From Pleodorina starrii (lineage: Eukaryota; Chlorophyta; Chlorophyceae; Chlamydomonadales; Volvocaceae), in the NCBI GenBank assembly GCA_030267565.1, contig BRXU01000003.1:2216001-2280000 (forward strand): 64,000 nucleotides of DNA, written 5' to 3'. Positions 1 through 13,100 of the stretch are shown here, one piece after another (within the stretch, counting starts at the first letter, position 1; each line of letters opens with the position of its first letter). Made by a program: the position numbers and the translations under genes. The notes under the pieces were generated by a model. The model had not been told where the DNA came from. It made no database searches and saw only the letters and a program-made list of their open reading frames with translations.

Positions 1-18
1 GACGCATCGCACCGTTAA

Positions 19-453
<435 letters not shown>

Positions 454-752
454 AGGAGGCGGGGCATTTAGGGTGGAGGAGGAGGAGGAGGAGGTGGAGG
501 GGCGGGGAAGGAGAGAGTGGGGGGGGAGCGGGAAAGGAGGGTGACGTTTCGGGGGGGGGGGAAGCAGGACGAGGAGGAGGTTGTGGGAGGGAGCGGGCGT
601 GTACAGGGAGGGAAGGGGAAGGGTGAGAGGGAGGAGGTTTGTGGGGTGGCAGCTGGTGATTGGCGACGGCAGCGGGAGTGGGAGCACCTTAGGCCTGAGG
701 GAGCGGCTCGGTGGCGTCAAGCGCTGGGGGGTTGGCTCGCGCCTGCGACGCG

Positions 753-757
753 TGTAA
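753..757 (+). promoter_or_regulatory. Probable poly(A) signal TGTAA of SQD1
   Basis: TGTAA is the dominant polyadenylation signal in volvocine algae. This is the first copy after the SQD1 stop and would give a 3'UTR of about 300 bases. It is a five-base word, so a chance match is possible; another copy lies at 1446-1450. Confidence 0.4.
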
Positions 758-2512
758 GTTGGTATGCAGGCCCAAGCAGAGGGTTTGCCGGGCATGTTGC
801 CGCTGTTGCTGATGCTGCTTCGGGTGCTGCTGTTATTGCTGTTGCTAATGCTGCTGAGTTGCCTCGCTGTCGAGCGGGGGGTGAGTTTGGGGAACCGACG
901 CAGCGCCCAGCGGTCGTAGGCCGGGGGACGGAACCTGCGTCCACTGGTATCTCGGTGTCCCGCCGTCCATCTGCAACTCGATAACAGCCGGGCACAGCAC
1001 TGTAGTCGCGGACACGAAGGCGCCCGTCTATACCGGGGGGCCGGGCCGGGGTGGGGGTGCACAGCGGTGGGCAGCCCAGCAAGGCGGGTCCCGCAGGGGC
1101 GCAGTGCCACTGGCGGGCCGTTAGGATGCTCCGTGCGTCTGCCGTGTCCCGCCTGCGCGTTCACAGGAACGCCTTGTTTTAGAGCACAACGTGAGTCGAC
1201 AGGACCGGCATGCAATGACTGGCCTCGGCCTTGCATGGGCATATGGGCCTTTTGCGGTGGAGCGAACTTTGGTGTGAGGGCCTTAAGCGCAGGAGCGCCA
1301 GGTGGGGAGTGTCTCAGGAAAGAGGCAGGCGGGTTTGTACGGCACATGTTGAGTGGCCTGTCCTGCATGGAGAAGGGGCAACGCTTGGCAAACTGGCGGG
1401 CTGTGTGCTTTGTAGCACGAGACGGTGGTATCCTTGTCGCGGGGATGTAATCGCATTCCCGGATACGGCGACGGCCGGGGACGGCAGCTGGGCGGCTATG
1501 GGGTACGCCTTTTGTTTTGCATTCCAACAGCCAACGACCACTCCATTACCTCTGACCCGTGTGCTTTACCGGTATCCTCGTCCCGGGATACGTCGAGGGG
1601 GCCGTAGCCGTAGCCGACTTTTCAAGTACACACTGTCCGATACCTCGTCCTCGTCAGCTACTTGTCCGTCCCTCAGCCCGTGCAGAGCGCCAACCCCGCA
1701 CTGTGACCTTCAGCAACAGGAGAGTGCTTGCGCCAGGAAGAGCTGGGGAAGCGGCGCCAGAGGGCAGCCCGGCCGCATGGGGCATGACACGTTGACACCC
1801 GCCCCAAGCCCGGTTCGGGGCCATCCCCACCGTCACGACGGTGCTATCCGCGGGTGCTGTCCGATTACGGTAGAGTACCCGTGTCCCTTCCTTGTGTCCT
1901 TGTCCCTTGTTCCTCACTCACGAGGCGGTTCACGAGGCTGCACTCGCCCCACCTCGTGCGGGGCAGGGCTTGCGAGCCGAGCCGACCGGGGGTGCCTGAG
2001 CTGATGCATCGCAGGGACCGGCAAGGACACCAGAGACGCAGGTCCGGCTTCGGGCGCCGCATGCCGGGGGCAGTGGGCTGACCAGTCAGATCTAAGTTGG
2101 ATGAGACACCAAAGATGGATGGATCAGATCTCAAATGGATGCGAATCTAAGAACGCGCCGGCAGGAGGTATGATTACGACAGGCTTACATCAGTTGGCTT
2201 TCCGGCCCAAAGCTCCAAGAACCACGGGGAGGGGTAAGGAGAAGCAATACTACACCCCACGCTTTGACACGAAAGCGCTTGACGGCAGCGTTCGGAATTT
2301 GCTTTCGAAGTATTGTTTGTGTTGTGCGGCAAAAGCAATGGGCCCCCAAACATGGCTGTACGGCAGGAGTGGGTGGGTGGGTCCAGGGCTCCGAAGGATG
2401 GACCCCTAGAACTGTTCCCTCAGACGTGGATTGCAAATCTGAAAGCAGACTTACATTTCCGTACGCGAATAATGCTGATTTCCCAGTCGATCTACCTCAT
2501 GTGCACGCTCTT

Positions 2513-2549
2513 GGTGGTTGGGAGGTTCGTACAGAACCTCCCAACCACC
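2513..2549. repeat. Perfect 16-bp inverted repeat, 5-nt loop
   Basis: The left arm GGTGGTTGGGAGGTTC (2513-2528) and right arm GAACCTCCCAACCACC (2534-2549) are exact reverse complements around the loop GTACA. It lies about 160 bases beyond the 3' end of the minus-strand tRNA gene. No other repeat or gene explains it. Confidence 0.9.
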
Positions 2550-2706
2550 TGGGACACGGCACACGCCACCTGATACCCTCAGTAACACCACGCATCGAGA
2601 TTGAGGTAAATAACGTTCCTCGTGTCAATGGTATAACTTGCGTCAAGGAATTCTCTACTTCGCCCTGCAAAAAATGCGAAAGGTGGTGAGGATTGGAGCA
2701 AAGAGT

Positions 2707-2778
2707 GTCGCTACCGGGACTCGAACCCGGGTCGCATGGGTGAAAGCCATGTATCCTAACCGACTAGACTATAGCGAC
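2707..2778 (-). tRNA. tRNA-Glu (anticodon TTC)
   Basis: The reverse complement folds into a full cloverleaf. The acceptor stem GTCGCTA/TAGCGAC has 7 perfect pairs. The D-arm region reads GTCTAGTCGGTTAGGA. The anticodon stem CATGG/CCATG holds loop CTTTCAC, giving anticodon TTC (codon GAA). The T-arm is CCGGG-TTCGAGT-CCCGG. The internal A and B boxes match eukaryotic tRNA-Glu. There is no intron and CCA is not encoded. An AT-rich TATATAAA-like stretch lies just upstream on the minus strand (about 2800-2808), and the T-run at 2669-2674 is a possible terminator. Confidence 0.95.
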
Positions 2779-5547
2779 ATGCTACGGAAGCAATCATATT
2801 AGTATATAAAGCTTGTTAGTCTACCTTAGGTTCCCATTCAAGCGGTCGCGTTTTGGGCGTCGTGTTGTGTATGGGCGTGGTTGTTGCAGTGGGCTCCAGA
2901 CTCGTAACGAGTAGAGCCAACGGGCCAGCTGGTCGTGCACTGCAACGGAGGCGACCAGGGCAGCTGAGGCGTCCATCTAGACCAGACAGCTCGAGCCACC
3001 CAGACAGGAACGAGCGAACCCGGGGGTAAACACAAGGACCCACGACCATGGGGGGGAACTGCCATGAGGTTTCGACTTTGAGGTTCGGCCCCGACCCCCC
3101 ACAAGAAGGCGGCCCAACATACCTGACAGCAACCCGCGGGCTGCAACACGCACAGCAAATTGCGGGCTGGAAAAGCGCCCCGCCCCAGAAGCCCCCAAAA
3201 ACGGCCGCGCGCAGACCCAAAAACATAGAGACAACCCCAGTAGGTAGGCTGCCCGTAAAGGCCATCCATTGGAAAAGATGCCTCCGCGGGTCGTCCCCAC
3301 TGCCGTCAAGGCCCGTGCGATTAGGGGCGGTTGAACGATTGAAATCGGTTGATAGTTACATCGCACAAGGCCTCTGAATTGGGCCGCCACGAGAAGCGTT
3401 CCGCCCGACCGCGAACACCAGCGCAGTCCTGTCCGCAAGGAAGGATTTCCCCGGGGCGCGTTACCCTGGAAGGACGCAGCTCGCCGATGGTTGGACCATT
3501 TACGCTCCAGGGCAGACGTGCAACGAGCGCTCGTCGTACTAACGAATCATTAAGGGAGCCAACATTACAGCTCATATCAAGGGAAAAACAACCCTTAGCA
3601 CTCTTACTGGGCTGTTTCTAAAGGCAGTCGCAAAGCGCTGCCACCACGGTAGCTGCCTGCGTCGTCGTCCCCAGCGGATCTTCGTTACGCTAAGCGGTCC
3701 CCTTCCACTCACCAACTCCACCTGCGCCCTGTACGTACGGTAGTACGTTCACTAAAAGCAACGACTAAATTGACGCCCAAACGTCCTTCCCTTCCCTTCC
3801 CTTCCCTTCCCTTCCCTTCCCTTCCCTTCCCTTCCCTTCCCTTCCCTTCCCTTCCCTTCCCTTCCCTTCCCTTCCCTTCCCTTCCCTTCCCTTCCCTTCC
3901 CTTCCCTTCCCTTCCCTTCCCTTCCCTTCCCTTTCCGGGCAGTCGATGCGGTTTCGGGCATCCCAGCCGCGCCGAACGCCGAAAGCCGCGCCGAACGTCT
4001 TGCGGGGCCGGTCAAGCGGCTGCATCCATCACTGCTGCTCCGCCGACGGAAGCACATTGTTGCCATGCCCTCGCGCGCTCGCACGTCCCTTGTCCAATCC
4101 ACCTTGGATTCAAACAACCCGTGCATTCAAACAAACGCCCACACCCACCGTAGACACGACGAAAAAATCCCAGCCTCTTGCAAATCGACCGACCGCGCGC
4201 ACGCTCGCCATGCGTTCCATCCATCCCTGCACTACCCTACTAGAAACAATGCAACGAGGCCGTCACGCACGCCATTCATTGCTGCGTTGCCTTACCATCG
4301 ACGATCAAGTACCCTTACTACCACCCAGTCTCGTCAACTTGCTGCCTGCCATCCTGGGGCACATCATGCATCTACCCTACCCTGATGGTGGTGGTGGCAG
4401 CCTGGTTGGTACTATCCTGCCAAACAAATGCTTCCTGCCCAGCTGCGGTGCGCGCACATCCAACCAGAAACGCAGCCAACAACAACAAAGAAGGGCGCTG
4501 CTCCAAAATAAAAATCACGCAACTGCCGGGCCACGCAGAGATTCAAATTTAAATGGTGCTGCCGCACGGCACCGGCGATAATGCAAACGCCGTCAACGTC
4601 CCAGCGGGTCCCAGCTACTCTAAGGCTCACAAATAGAGAGAAGATAAGAAAAGAGTGCGCAATGCCAAAGGATGAGGAGGCATTTATGTACGGCAGATCA
4701 TGTACGGCAAGATGCGGATGCCGCCATCGACGACGGGAGGTCAGCCACACAAAAAGAAGACGGCCGTGGCCCCCCGTGTCGTCTGGTCAAGGGATGCGCG
4801 CGCGCGAACAGGACACGATGAAAATGAAGCAAAAAAGACGGACGCGCGAGGAAAAAAAGACGGTCCTGCCTGGCTTTGATTGCTGACCCGAGTACCCCGG
4901 CAGCCGAGTACCCCGGAACGCCGGTCGTTAGTTGCTGCTGCCCAGTCCAAGCACGCTCGCAACTCATTGTCGGTGTAGCGGATGGCACTGCCCACCGCCC
5001 CCCACCGCCCCCCACCGCTCGCTCGCGTGCGTCCCTCCACCACCACCACCACCACATTATTGTTCCGCATGCAATGCATCCGCGTGCAAACCCTAAGTTC
5101 GAAACATCTCCCCAACGCTCGCCGGGGCGCCTCGGATCAGATCGCGTCGTCTGGGCTCGCGCTTGGCAACCCACCAGCACTCACACGTGCACCAGCCTAT
5201 TAGCAAGCAAGCAGCAAGAGAGGGACCTGTGCCGCCCCCCGATCCAGGGGGGGACAGGTTCACGTCCACCTCATCCCGAGCCCGCACTCTCGCTCTGAAT
5301 CCCGAGTGCTCTCGTGTACACACAACACACATGCAAGCGTGCACACACACATACACGGGGAGCCAAGGTCACAACCCGGCGGTTGGTGGGAAAGGTCCCG
5401 CCGCCCCCGCATGCCCAGCGATTCAGCAACAGCAATTTAACATTCAAGATCAACGGCAACTGCAACTTCAACTGCAACAGCAACGGAAACAGTCAACAAG
5501 CAACAGTCAACGCTCAACCGGATTTCGTTCCTTCACTTCACTTCACT
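2779..5547. other. Intergenic DNA between tRNA-Glu and the oxidase-like gene
   Basis: No convincing gene is visible. The stretch holds the (CTTCC)n array (3784-3934), a CA-rich/CCACC-rich segment near 4980-5060, and a CAA/CAG-rich segment (about 5425-5530) that is probably the 3'UTR of the minus-strand oxidase-like gene. No TTACA (minus-strand TGTAA) was found close to that gene's stop, so its 3' end is undefined. Confidence 0.55.
3784..3934. repeat. (CTTCC)n pentanucleotide array, about 30 copies
   Basis: An almost uninterrupted tandem CTTCC/GGAAG array of about 150 bp. The same unit in the opposite orientation forms a longer array at 15951-16166. The long open frames across it (repeating Pro-Phe-Leu/Ser-Leu or Gly-Lys-Arg-Glu) are products of the repeat, not genes. 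Confidence 0.97.
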
Positions 5548-8500
5548 TTACGAGAAGTCGCGGACGCTGACCCACTTGCCCGGGCCGTACGTCCTCCCAG
5601 ATACCAGGAAGAGCATGTAAGGCCCCGCAGGCGCCACGTTGGCGTTCGGAGGGCCGCGCACGGTGACTGTCTTGGCACCGGGCTCGCTGGCCTCGTGGTT
5701 GGCGTCCGTGTTCGAGTCAATGATCTGCATTTTAAAAAAACGTTGCAAGGAGGAGGCGGGGTTGCACGAGAGCGCTAGGTCAGTAAAGACCTAAAGAGAC
5801 CCATGGGACGGTCACCGACTCCTTGTGCCCCCACAACAAACATCATACGACACTCTGAAGTCATAATATGTCACACATGAGTACGGGAGTACGGCATGTG
5901 ACTACCGTACTCTACCCACCGGCAGCTCGATGAGGCGCTGGTGCATGTTGAACGTGTGTGTGTCGGAGGGGGGCGCCAGCAGCACCACCGAGGTGACGGT
6001 GGCGTTGGCGTCCGTGATGACGTACGTGACGGTGGTAATGTCCTCTGCAGCGGGTGAACGAAGGTGGCAGCGTTGGCGGTGAAATGACAACAACAAGAAC
6101 ATGCGGCCTGCAGTGCGGCCTGCAGTGCGGCGCGCGGTTCTCTGAGCGGCGCGTGCAACCTCTCTCCCCCCGCCCCCCCCCCCTGAAGACCAGCAACCCC
6201 CGAATGGCCGCAACACCACCGCATGCACTCGATTCAGGTTCCTTCACATCCCTCCGTCCTTCTTCTTTTCGCGGTCCACCTAGGTCCATCCAATTCAGGG
6301 GTTACGACACGGGGCGATCAATACCGCAATCGGGTGTGCCCCTTCCCTCCCCTGCCGCTGCCTCTGCCACTGCAGCTGAGCTCCGCTCAAGCTCAGCCCA
6401 GCTCCGCTCCACTCACCGTATCCAATGACGATGGGCGCGGAGGCAATGACGGGGCGGTGCGCGGTATCAAAGACAAAGGGCGGCAGAAAGAGCTCCACAC
6501 GGAACTCAGAAAAGCCGTGGGGGCTGGGGCTGTACGAGTCGGGGCTCCAGAACCGGGACGAGCGGTCGCCGCCCGCCAGCATGACGGTGCCATTGAGGGT
6601 GAGGCCGGCGGTCGAGTGCAGGAGGCGGGCGATCTGGGAGCGGGCCAGAGTGGTGAAGCGGGAGCCCTCGGGCGCGACCGGGTCGTACAGCACCGGCCAG
6701 AAGTTGGGCTCGTTGAGCATGGCTCCGCCGCCAGACACAGCGTCGCCCAGCAGGCCGCGCTGCGGGAGGTTGGGGAGGGAGAGGGAGGTTTGGGGGCGTC
6801 AGGGTTTCGGAGTTTCGGTTCGGGTTGCGTTACCTGGGTGCATCGGTAGTGAGGTGGAGGCTTCCGAAGGTTTTGGAGGTGCGCTAAATCTAAGCAGCAA
6901 GCGGGGGCGCTTTCGGTGTGCGCTTTCGGCTCGGTATTCGGTACTGATATTCTGTTTGGTGGGGGCGTGTGGGCGTCCCGGTGCGGTCCATCAGGGGAGC
7001 GATGGGGTGTGGCGGGTGTTGCTCATCCCGATCGGCTCTCCGCCCAAGCGAAGGATTCCAGCGAGGTGTCCCCCGGCTACTGCCCCCTTTCTTGGCTGTA
7101 AACTTCACACGCCGCACGTCACGTCACGTCACGTCACGTGCGCGTGTGCGTCACCGCACCTTGGCGCCGTTGATCAGGAGGACCATTCCGTTGGGCAGCA
7201 GCACACTGGAACCGCTGACACGAGGACTGGGCATGCGCTCCATCTGCCATCTGCCCATCTGGTACGACCCGTCGTCACCGATCCGGATCTTGAGCCGCAT
7301 GCACAGATCCACGGCAGTGGTGTTGACGTAGCCCCGTGCCCATTGCCCGCCGAAGACGCTGTGGGGGGGGGGGGGAGGGTCCAAGAGACGGCGTGGCATT
7401 GGGCACGGCGGCGGGAAGCGCAGCGATTTAGTCCAGCCGATAAACAAACGCACAGGACGCAAACTTTAGGACAAGTCGGGACAAGATTTCCGTCTTTGTG
7501 TTGACCGTAGTTTATACCTTTCTTCTAGGGCCACAAACGTTTTGCGAGGCCGACAAAATTTGAATCCAACAAAATTTGAATACCCCTTCTGTGCAACGCG
7601 CTAATGTAATCAACTGAAACCTGCAACACTTACACAATCTCAGCAACTTTGTAGTTGTCCTCGGGGCGCATGGGCAGCAGCACGGCGGTGCCGCTGAAAG
7701 GGTACTGCGTGTTCATGCCCTTGGCCCCGGCAATGTCCTTCCAGGTCGGCAGCACCGCCTTGGTCTTGCCCGTCAGCGGCTCAATGATCTGGCCGTAGGT
7801 ATTGGACCACACGAACAGGTCGCCGGTGGGCAGCACGAAGACGAAGGGGTAGTAGAAATACCTGCGGGAGGACAGACAGGGGCGCAGCGCAAGCGATCGC
7901 AGCGACGAACATTTCAGGGGTTTCAGGGGAAGGAGGAGCGCTTACGGTAGTTGGATGAAAGAGCAAAGCCCAGCTAGATACGGAGGCAATGCGATGGAAC
8001 CTGAAAGCGGGCCTTTTGCGTTTTGAGAGGCTGCGGCGCTGGTCCTGGCTCTGGCCCCCAGGGGGCGTCAACACGACAGCATGCAGCCCCCGCCCCGCAC
8101 CAGCTCGGTAGGGTTTGACCGTACTGCCGTACTCACTTGGTGTACGACAGGAACGTGCGGTCCATCTGAATGACCCTGGTGGTGCCGGGGTTGGCGGGGT
8201 CCCACAGCTCGTAAAACGGGTTCTGCGGGAGGGCGGGGAAGGGAGGGGGACCGACACCCGACACCATTGCATATTTGCATTGCTCAGCCAACCCGTGCCA
8301 AGATCACATGGCCATTGTCGAGCGGCATCAAGACCAGGATCAGGGCCAGGAGTTCAGGACCAGGATCACTCGTGAACAACTCGCACGTGCGGTGCGAGTT
8401 GATAGCCCCCGCCAAGCTCACGGTCACAAGCTGACGGCACGAGTCGAGGCGGCTTCGAATCTGGACACTGCCTTCACGTGCCTTTCCACAACGCAATAAC

Positions 8501-10110
8501 GGAAAACTAATGATACGGTAGCAGCAATCAACCGCAACAGCAAAAGCATGTAACGGCAAGGCTCTGCTCCGCCGCCGCCGTGCGCGCGCCGGGATACGGG
8601 GTGCTTGTACCGCACCTGTACGGCGTCCTTGCGGGTGGGCCCCACGGGCGAGGGGCTGTCGCTCATGACGGTGACCATTCCGTTGGGCAGGCGGGTAGCG
8701 GTTGCCAACCAGTGACCGTACTGCAACTGACCCACTAAACGGAGCTCCTTCTCCTCCGTGTTCAGGAGCTGGATACCCTGTGTGTGAGTGTGTGCGTTCC
8801 CGGTACCGTGTGCAAATCGGAGGAGGTCAGTTCGGCAGGATCCAAAACGGTTTACGTCATGGGGCCAAGGCTGTGCGGGGGTACCAGAAATGATGGGGGT
8901 TACCGGTAACGGTCCCCTGGGGCGCGGCATTGTCGGTCATTGCGATGGATTTCCAAGAGGGCTTTCCGGTTCGTTGGTTAAAGTGATGGGCGGTTGGGTA
9001 CTAGCATGGACGACGCGCGCGTCGCGACGATGATTGTGTAAGGTTTTGCTGCCCCCATTGCCTTGGAACCCCAAGGGAACTCGATATCCAAATTTACCTT
9101 GCGGCCCTCAGGGTAGCTGCTTTGGGGTTTGTGACCCGCGAGCACCGCGACGGTTCCTGACGGGACAACGGGAAGGGGAAAACGGGAGGGAGGTGTGTTG
9201 GCCAAGAAAAGTAGGGAAATGAAAGGCTTGGACGATGTCACGTCCCCTGGTCCGTCAATAGGCCGAAAACTTACGAAAGACATACAGTTCCAAAGCGACA
9301 ATTTGAAAGTTTCAAACTGTGTGACAAGATCAGCACATTATCATACGAATCCAAGCCCCGCAAGTTGTCCCAGACTACTCGCCAGGGTGGGGGGCTGATG
9401 CAGCGGGCTGACGGGCCATGTTTTGACGGCGCCGCGCTTTCGCATACGTCCATCGGTGTGGAAAGGACCAACGCGCCGGCGGCTCACCGTTTTCAAGATA
9501 TGTGTGTCCGCAGTTCTCCATGCTATAGTTGCAAGCCACGTTCGTAAATTTTCCAGTCACAGAGTCCATAAGGCCAGCGTTGGCGTGCTTGTCGTCCGGA
9601 TGCGGAGTCGTTGGCCGCTCCATGAACAGGAACTTGTCCGAATCTGTGGGCCGGGCATGCAATTATTTCAGAGTTACCGCATGCAGGTGTACGCGGACTT
9701 TGCAGGCAGCCCTGCACCGCAGGTGTCCTTTACGGGTAAAAAGCAGAACACATGCGTCCCGTAATTACGGGCGTTCTAGAGCAGGCTTACCAGGGACGGC
9801 AATCATCTGGACGCCGACGCAGTTAGAGAGTCCAAGGGGCTCAAACTTTCCAACCACGGCGGGGTCATCTGATGGCGACGCTCTGCTCGACAGCATGTCC
9901 GGTGCAGAAGTTAGTCGCGCAACTTACGTTCAATTGAGCCAATTCAGCGCCATGCAATTATTTCACTTCATGTTTTTACAATGCCTCTACGATAACCTCG
10001 TCTGTCTGGGGCGAGCCCTTGGCATCGGCGCGTTTTACTTACTCGCCCGCGTACGCGCTGGCGAACAGAGCGCAGATACATATAGCAGCAAACATGTGAC
10101 GCATGTTCAT
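5548..10110 (-). CDS. Secreted glyoxal/galactose-oxidase-like protein, 11 exons, 564 aa
   Basis: Exons (minus strand, 5' to 3'): 10110-10043, 9882-9791, 9643-9488, 9156-9098, 8777-8616, 8222-8137, 7861-7634, 7358-7160, 6759-6417, 6044-5920, 5724-5548. All junctions are GT-AG and keep frame. Residues 1-22 form a signal peptide (MRHMFAAICICALFASAYAG), so the protein is secreted or extracellular-matrix-facing. The body is a Kelch-type beta-propeller of the glyoxal oxidase family, and the end is the DUF1929 domain (PPNANVAPAGPYMLFLVSGR, then GPGKWVSV). Family enzymes are Cys-Tyr radical copper oxidases that turn aldehydes or alcohols into acids/aldehydes plus H2O2. The Cys (C98 in ENCGHTYLENG) and two copper histidines (H398 in LLHST, H494 in DTHTFNM) are visible. 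The expected tyrosines read as Leu (L149 in GHWLATA; L397 before H398), so catalysis is doubtful. The exon 2 start at 9882 was chosen because it alone keeps phase with the signal-peptide exon. Confidence 0.88.
7111..7141. repeat. Tandem CACGT units in an intron
   Basis: CACGTCACGTCACGTCACGT followed by CACGTG inside the intron between oxidase exons 7358-7160 and 6759-6417. It is a short 5-bp tandem array of ACGT-core (bZIP/bHLH-type) words; no function can be assigned. Confidence 0.7.
8377..8401. repeat. Perfect 10-bp inverted repeat in an intron
   Basis: CAACTCGCAC (8377-8386) and GTGCGAGTTG (8392-8401) are exact reverse complements around loop GTGCG, within the intron between oxidase exons 8777-8616 and 8222-8137. 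It may form an RNA hairpin; no known element is recognised. Confidence 0.8.
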
Positions 10111-13100
10111 ATGTCGCTGGGTTACTAGTGTTAAACAGGGTGGAGGACAGACGCCGCTGTCAGATTCGCGGTCGCTTGCAAAGGTTCAGCAAGCTGTGCA
10201 ATTCTGTCGGGATCGTCTAGTCGTTTAGAAACTATAAACAGCAAGCAGCTGCTAGGATGTGCAGTGATGGTTAAGCAGTGTCGGTGCTGCTACCCAAGTC
10301 CCGCTTTAGAGGCGCAAGGGGTTGGTTTTCTAACGGAGGTTATGTTTATCTTTTGCTCCTTGACCTTTTATACAGACCTTGCTGGGCAACATCTGCTGCG
10401 CAACTGGCTGAATGTCATACATTTGTCACGGTGACGATGACGAACCGTCGGTATTGTACCGGCGCCGGTCGCACTGGGAGTTCTTTGCACCCAGACGGGG
10501 CCAAAATTGATACGAATATCAATGGTTATGTACGCAAAGGCTCCAGGCGTTTTGCCAACACGTGCCGCCTTTCTCGATGCAAAGCGTTGTTCCGTTGAAG
10601 TGGGTTGCACAACGCCCGGTACTCGTACCGTCTGCCGCCTCTCACAAAGGTTGGTGCCGCCACTTAGGTCACACGCTTTTATGCATGTCAAATTAAATTT
10701 GTTCTCCACGATAATTCCCCCGTCACTTGCCGAGGAAACCGCCTCTCCCGTTTTGCCGACAGCGACAGGTCTCTTTCTCGCTGTGCTGGCCCACTGGAGT
10801 AACAAATGGTAGAGAAAATTCATATCTACCAGTTCTGCGAGAGATTCGAAACACGCTGCTCACTTTCTTGAAGGTTTGACCGAGTCAGTCGTCGCGCCCG
10901 CCAAGTACACGGCCAGCCGGTACAGGCCAATTTACCGCTGAGGTCCCTAAATTGGCTAACTTCCCGCCACGCGAAATTGATCGTTAGCATGACCCTACAG
11001 TATCTTTGCGTGCATCTTGCGTAGTGTGCGAGGGGTGCCGCCTCCCTCCGCCGCTTTTATTGAAAGCGGCTGATGGTCGCTTCCTAAGCCTCCCAATTCC
11101 CACGCCATTGTTATGTGCACTCATCAACGCAGCTCGAACCCAATGTGATGGCTGCGCTCGTGCGGTGCTGCGTGCAAGGTGCAACCCTGTGCAACATCCA
11201 CAGCCTCCCTGTCTGCGACGTTATCGGTTAAGCGGCGGTTAGGCACTTTCCAAAGGCGCAACGGGCGCAAAAGTTTGCAGCCTCCAGCAGCCCCGCAGCT
11301 CCCCGGTCAGCCCGAATTCAAAAAACATTTCTGTACAGCCTTGGAGAACGCCTTGTGGACGGAGCAGGCTCAATTCGACAAAACCAGGCCAATAAGCGAA
11401 TATCTATGCCGCCTTACAGCACGCCCGGCATGCCGGATTTCGTTGCTAGTTAGGTTGGACCGGCGGGCCCAGAGCCATCGACGCCCTTCCGCCAGGTCAG
11501 TAGGTCCGATTCAGCATTCAAAATAAAAAAAACTCGCGCTCTGCCTCCCGCGGGCATTTTCCCGCACAGCACTCAAACAATAGACACCGATTCCGCGAGC
11601 TGCCCCAAAAGCAAATAGCATCCATGTCCAAAGCATTCATGACGCCGGCACAGCCTCCTCAACGTCCGGCACAGCAAATCACTCGAAATTTCACAAATCA
11701 ACGGATACCGCCGCCTGAACAGCGAGCCGTTCGCAACCCGCAATAGCGCGCGACCAGTCACCGCAGAAACGCGAGGCGCCCCTCACTCAAAGTGATGGGT
11801 CGCCATTACCTGGGTGGGTCTTCCGCCCGTGGCCCTGCAGAGTACGTGTCCCTCCCTCATTATTAAACAACCAAATACATGGCACAGAACGCTCTCATCA
11901 CACCTGCCGAGTGCCGGCTCGCGTGCCCAACAGGACCCCACTCGGGCCCAACCCTTCCAACCCACATAGCCACATGCATGCGATACCGGCACCGGCAGTA
12001 GCTTCCCTTCCTTCCCCTCCACACCCCCGGAACCAACACGGATCTCAAATCCTGCGAAAGAAATCGCGAGCAGATGCGGAAAACGAGTCAAGTCGTACAC
12101 CACACCGTACACTCTGCTGGAGCGGGCACGAAACAACCACGACAACTGATGAACACAACACAACACAACATGAAAACGGAATCAACTCAATAATTAAGTA
12201 GAATTACTCTAAATTGATGAAGGGATGATGCAGTCGATGCAATCCAGGCCGTACATGACCTTTGGAGGTTCGCACAAGTCCGAGGTGTACCGGTACCCCA
12301 CGGTCACCACCACCACCCCCCCACCTTGCCGCCCGGCTCCGCACCACAACCGACTCAATCTGTCGGCCCTTCTCCCCGGGCGGCGGAGGCGGAGGCGGTG
12401 GCGGGCGCTCCCCGACGCGACCCGACCAGGTGGCATGAAGGGTTGTTGCCAAACCCAACCAACCGGCGTTCTCCGTCACCCCGATGCAGTCAGCGAACAC
12501 AGACCAGGGCGGCATCTGCCCAAGCACCGGCCGCAGGAGGGGCAGCACCTGCCACCCCTCCATCGCCCCTCCGTCGTCATTCCTTCGCCACTGCCTCATC
12601 TCGAGGGGCCCCAGCCCCGCCCCCCTCCACTCCTCATCGCAGCTCCGCACCCCACACCCACACCCCACTTCACACCCCTCCTCGCTAACGCCGTGCCCGT
12701 CCCTTCGCTGCGGTATCTTTTTTCTTTCCCCCCCCCCCCACACACACACACACATATACACACGGGAATGAATAGCACACCCATGCTGCCCTCCCCCCCC
12801 TCGTTGCGACTCTCACTCACTCCCCTGTCGCCCTTCGCCCGGCGGCCTTTGCACACTGCTCGGCATCACTCCCGGTACCGGTGCAGTCCAATGCAATGCA
12901 GTGCAGTGCACACAGCCACCGCCTCAGCAACACCCATCACCCACCCACCCACCACCCACCAGCTACTCCTGCGGCCCAGGTGTCACCTTCGCTACGGTAG
13001 CCCGTACCGTATCGCAACGATTCAGCGCCACGGGCCTTACGTATTAAAACAGACACAGCACCACTCCCTCTCCCTCTCTCTCTGTCCCTGCGCCCGATGA

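Larger units (their letters stand above)
454..2706. other. SQD1 3'UTR and gene-poor DNA
   Basis: The first part is the SQD1 3'UTR: purine-rich (GGA)n near 475-500 and G-rich runs to about 620. Beyond about 760 there is mixed-composition DNA with short open frames in all six phases, none with a recognisable domain or consistent splice structure. The only clear structure is the perfect hairpin at 2513-2549 and an A-run (T-run on the minus strand) near 2669-2674, which could terminate Pol III transcription of the tRNA gene. Confidence 0.6.

Noticed and set aside
10368..10823. Minus-strand frame of 151 codons between the oxidase and carotenoid oxygenase genes
   Set aside because: No domain, unbiased codon use and no splice or poly(A) context; probably chance in a more balanced-composition stretch.
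12209..12761. Minus-strand frames ending near 12204-12209 as a further gene or extra exon of the carotenoid oxygenase
   Set aside because: The oxygenase already ends with its last iron His block and a stop at 13789; the frame is interrupted by CA and C runs and has no family match.
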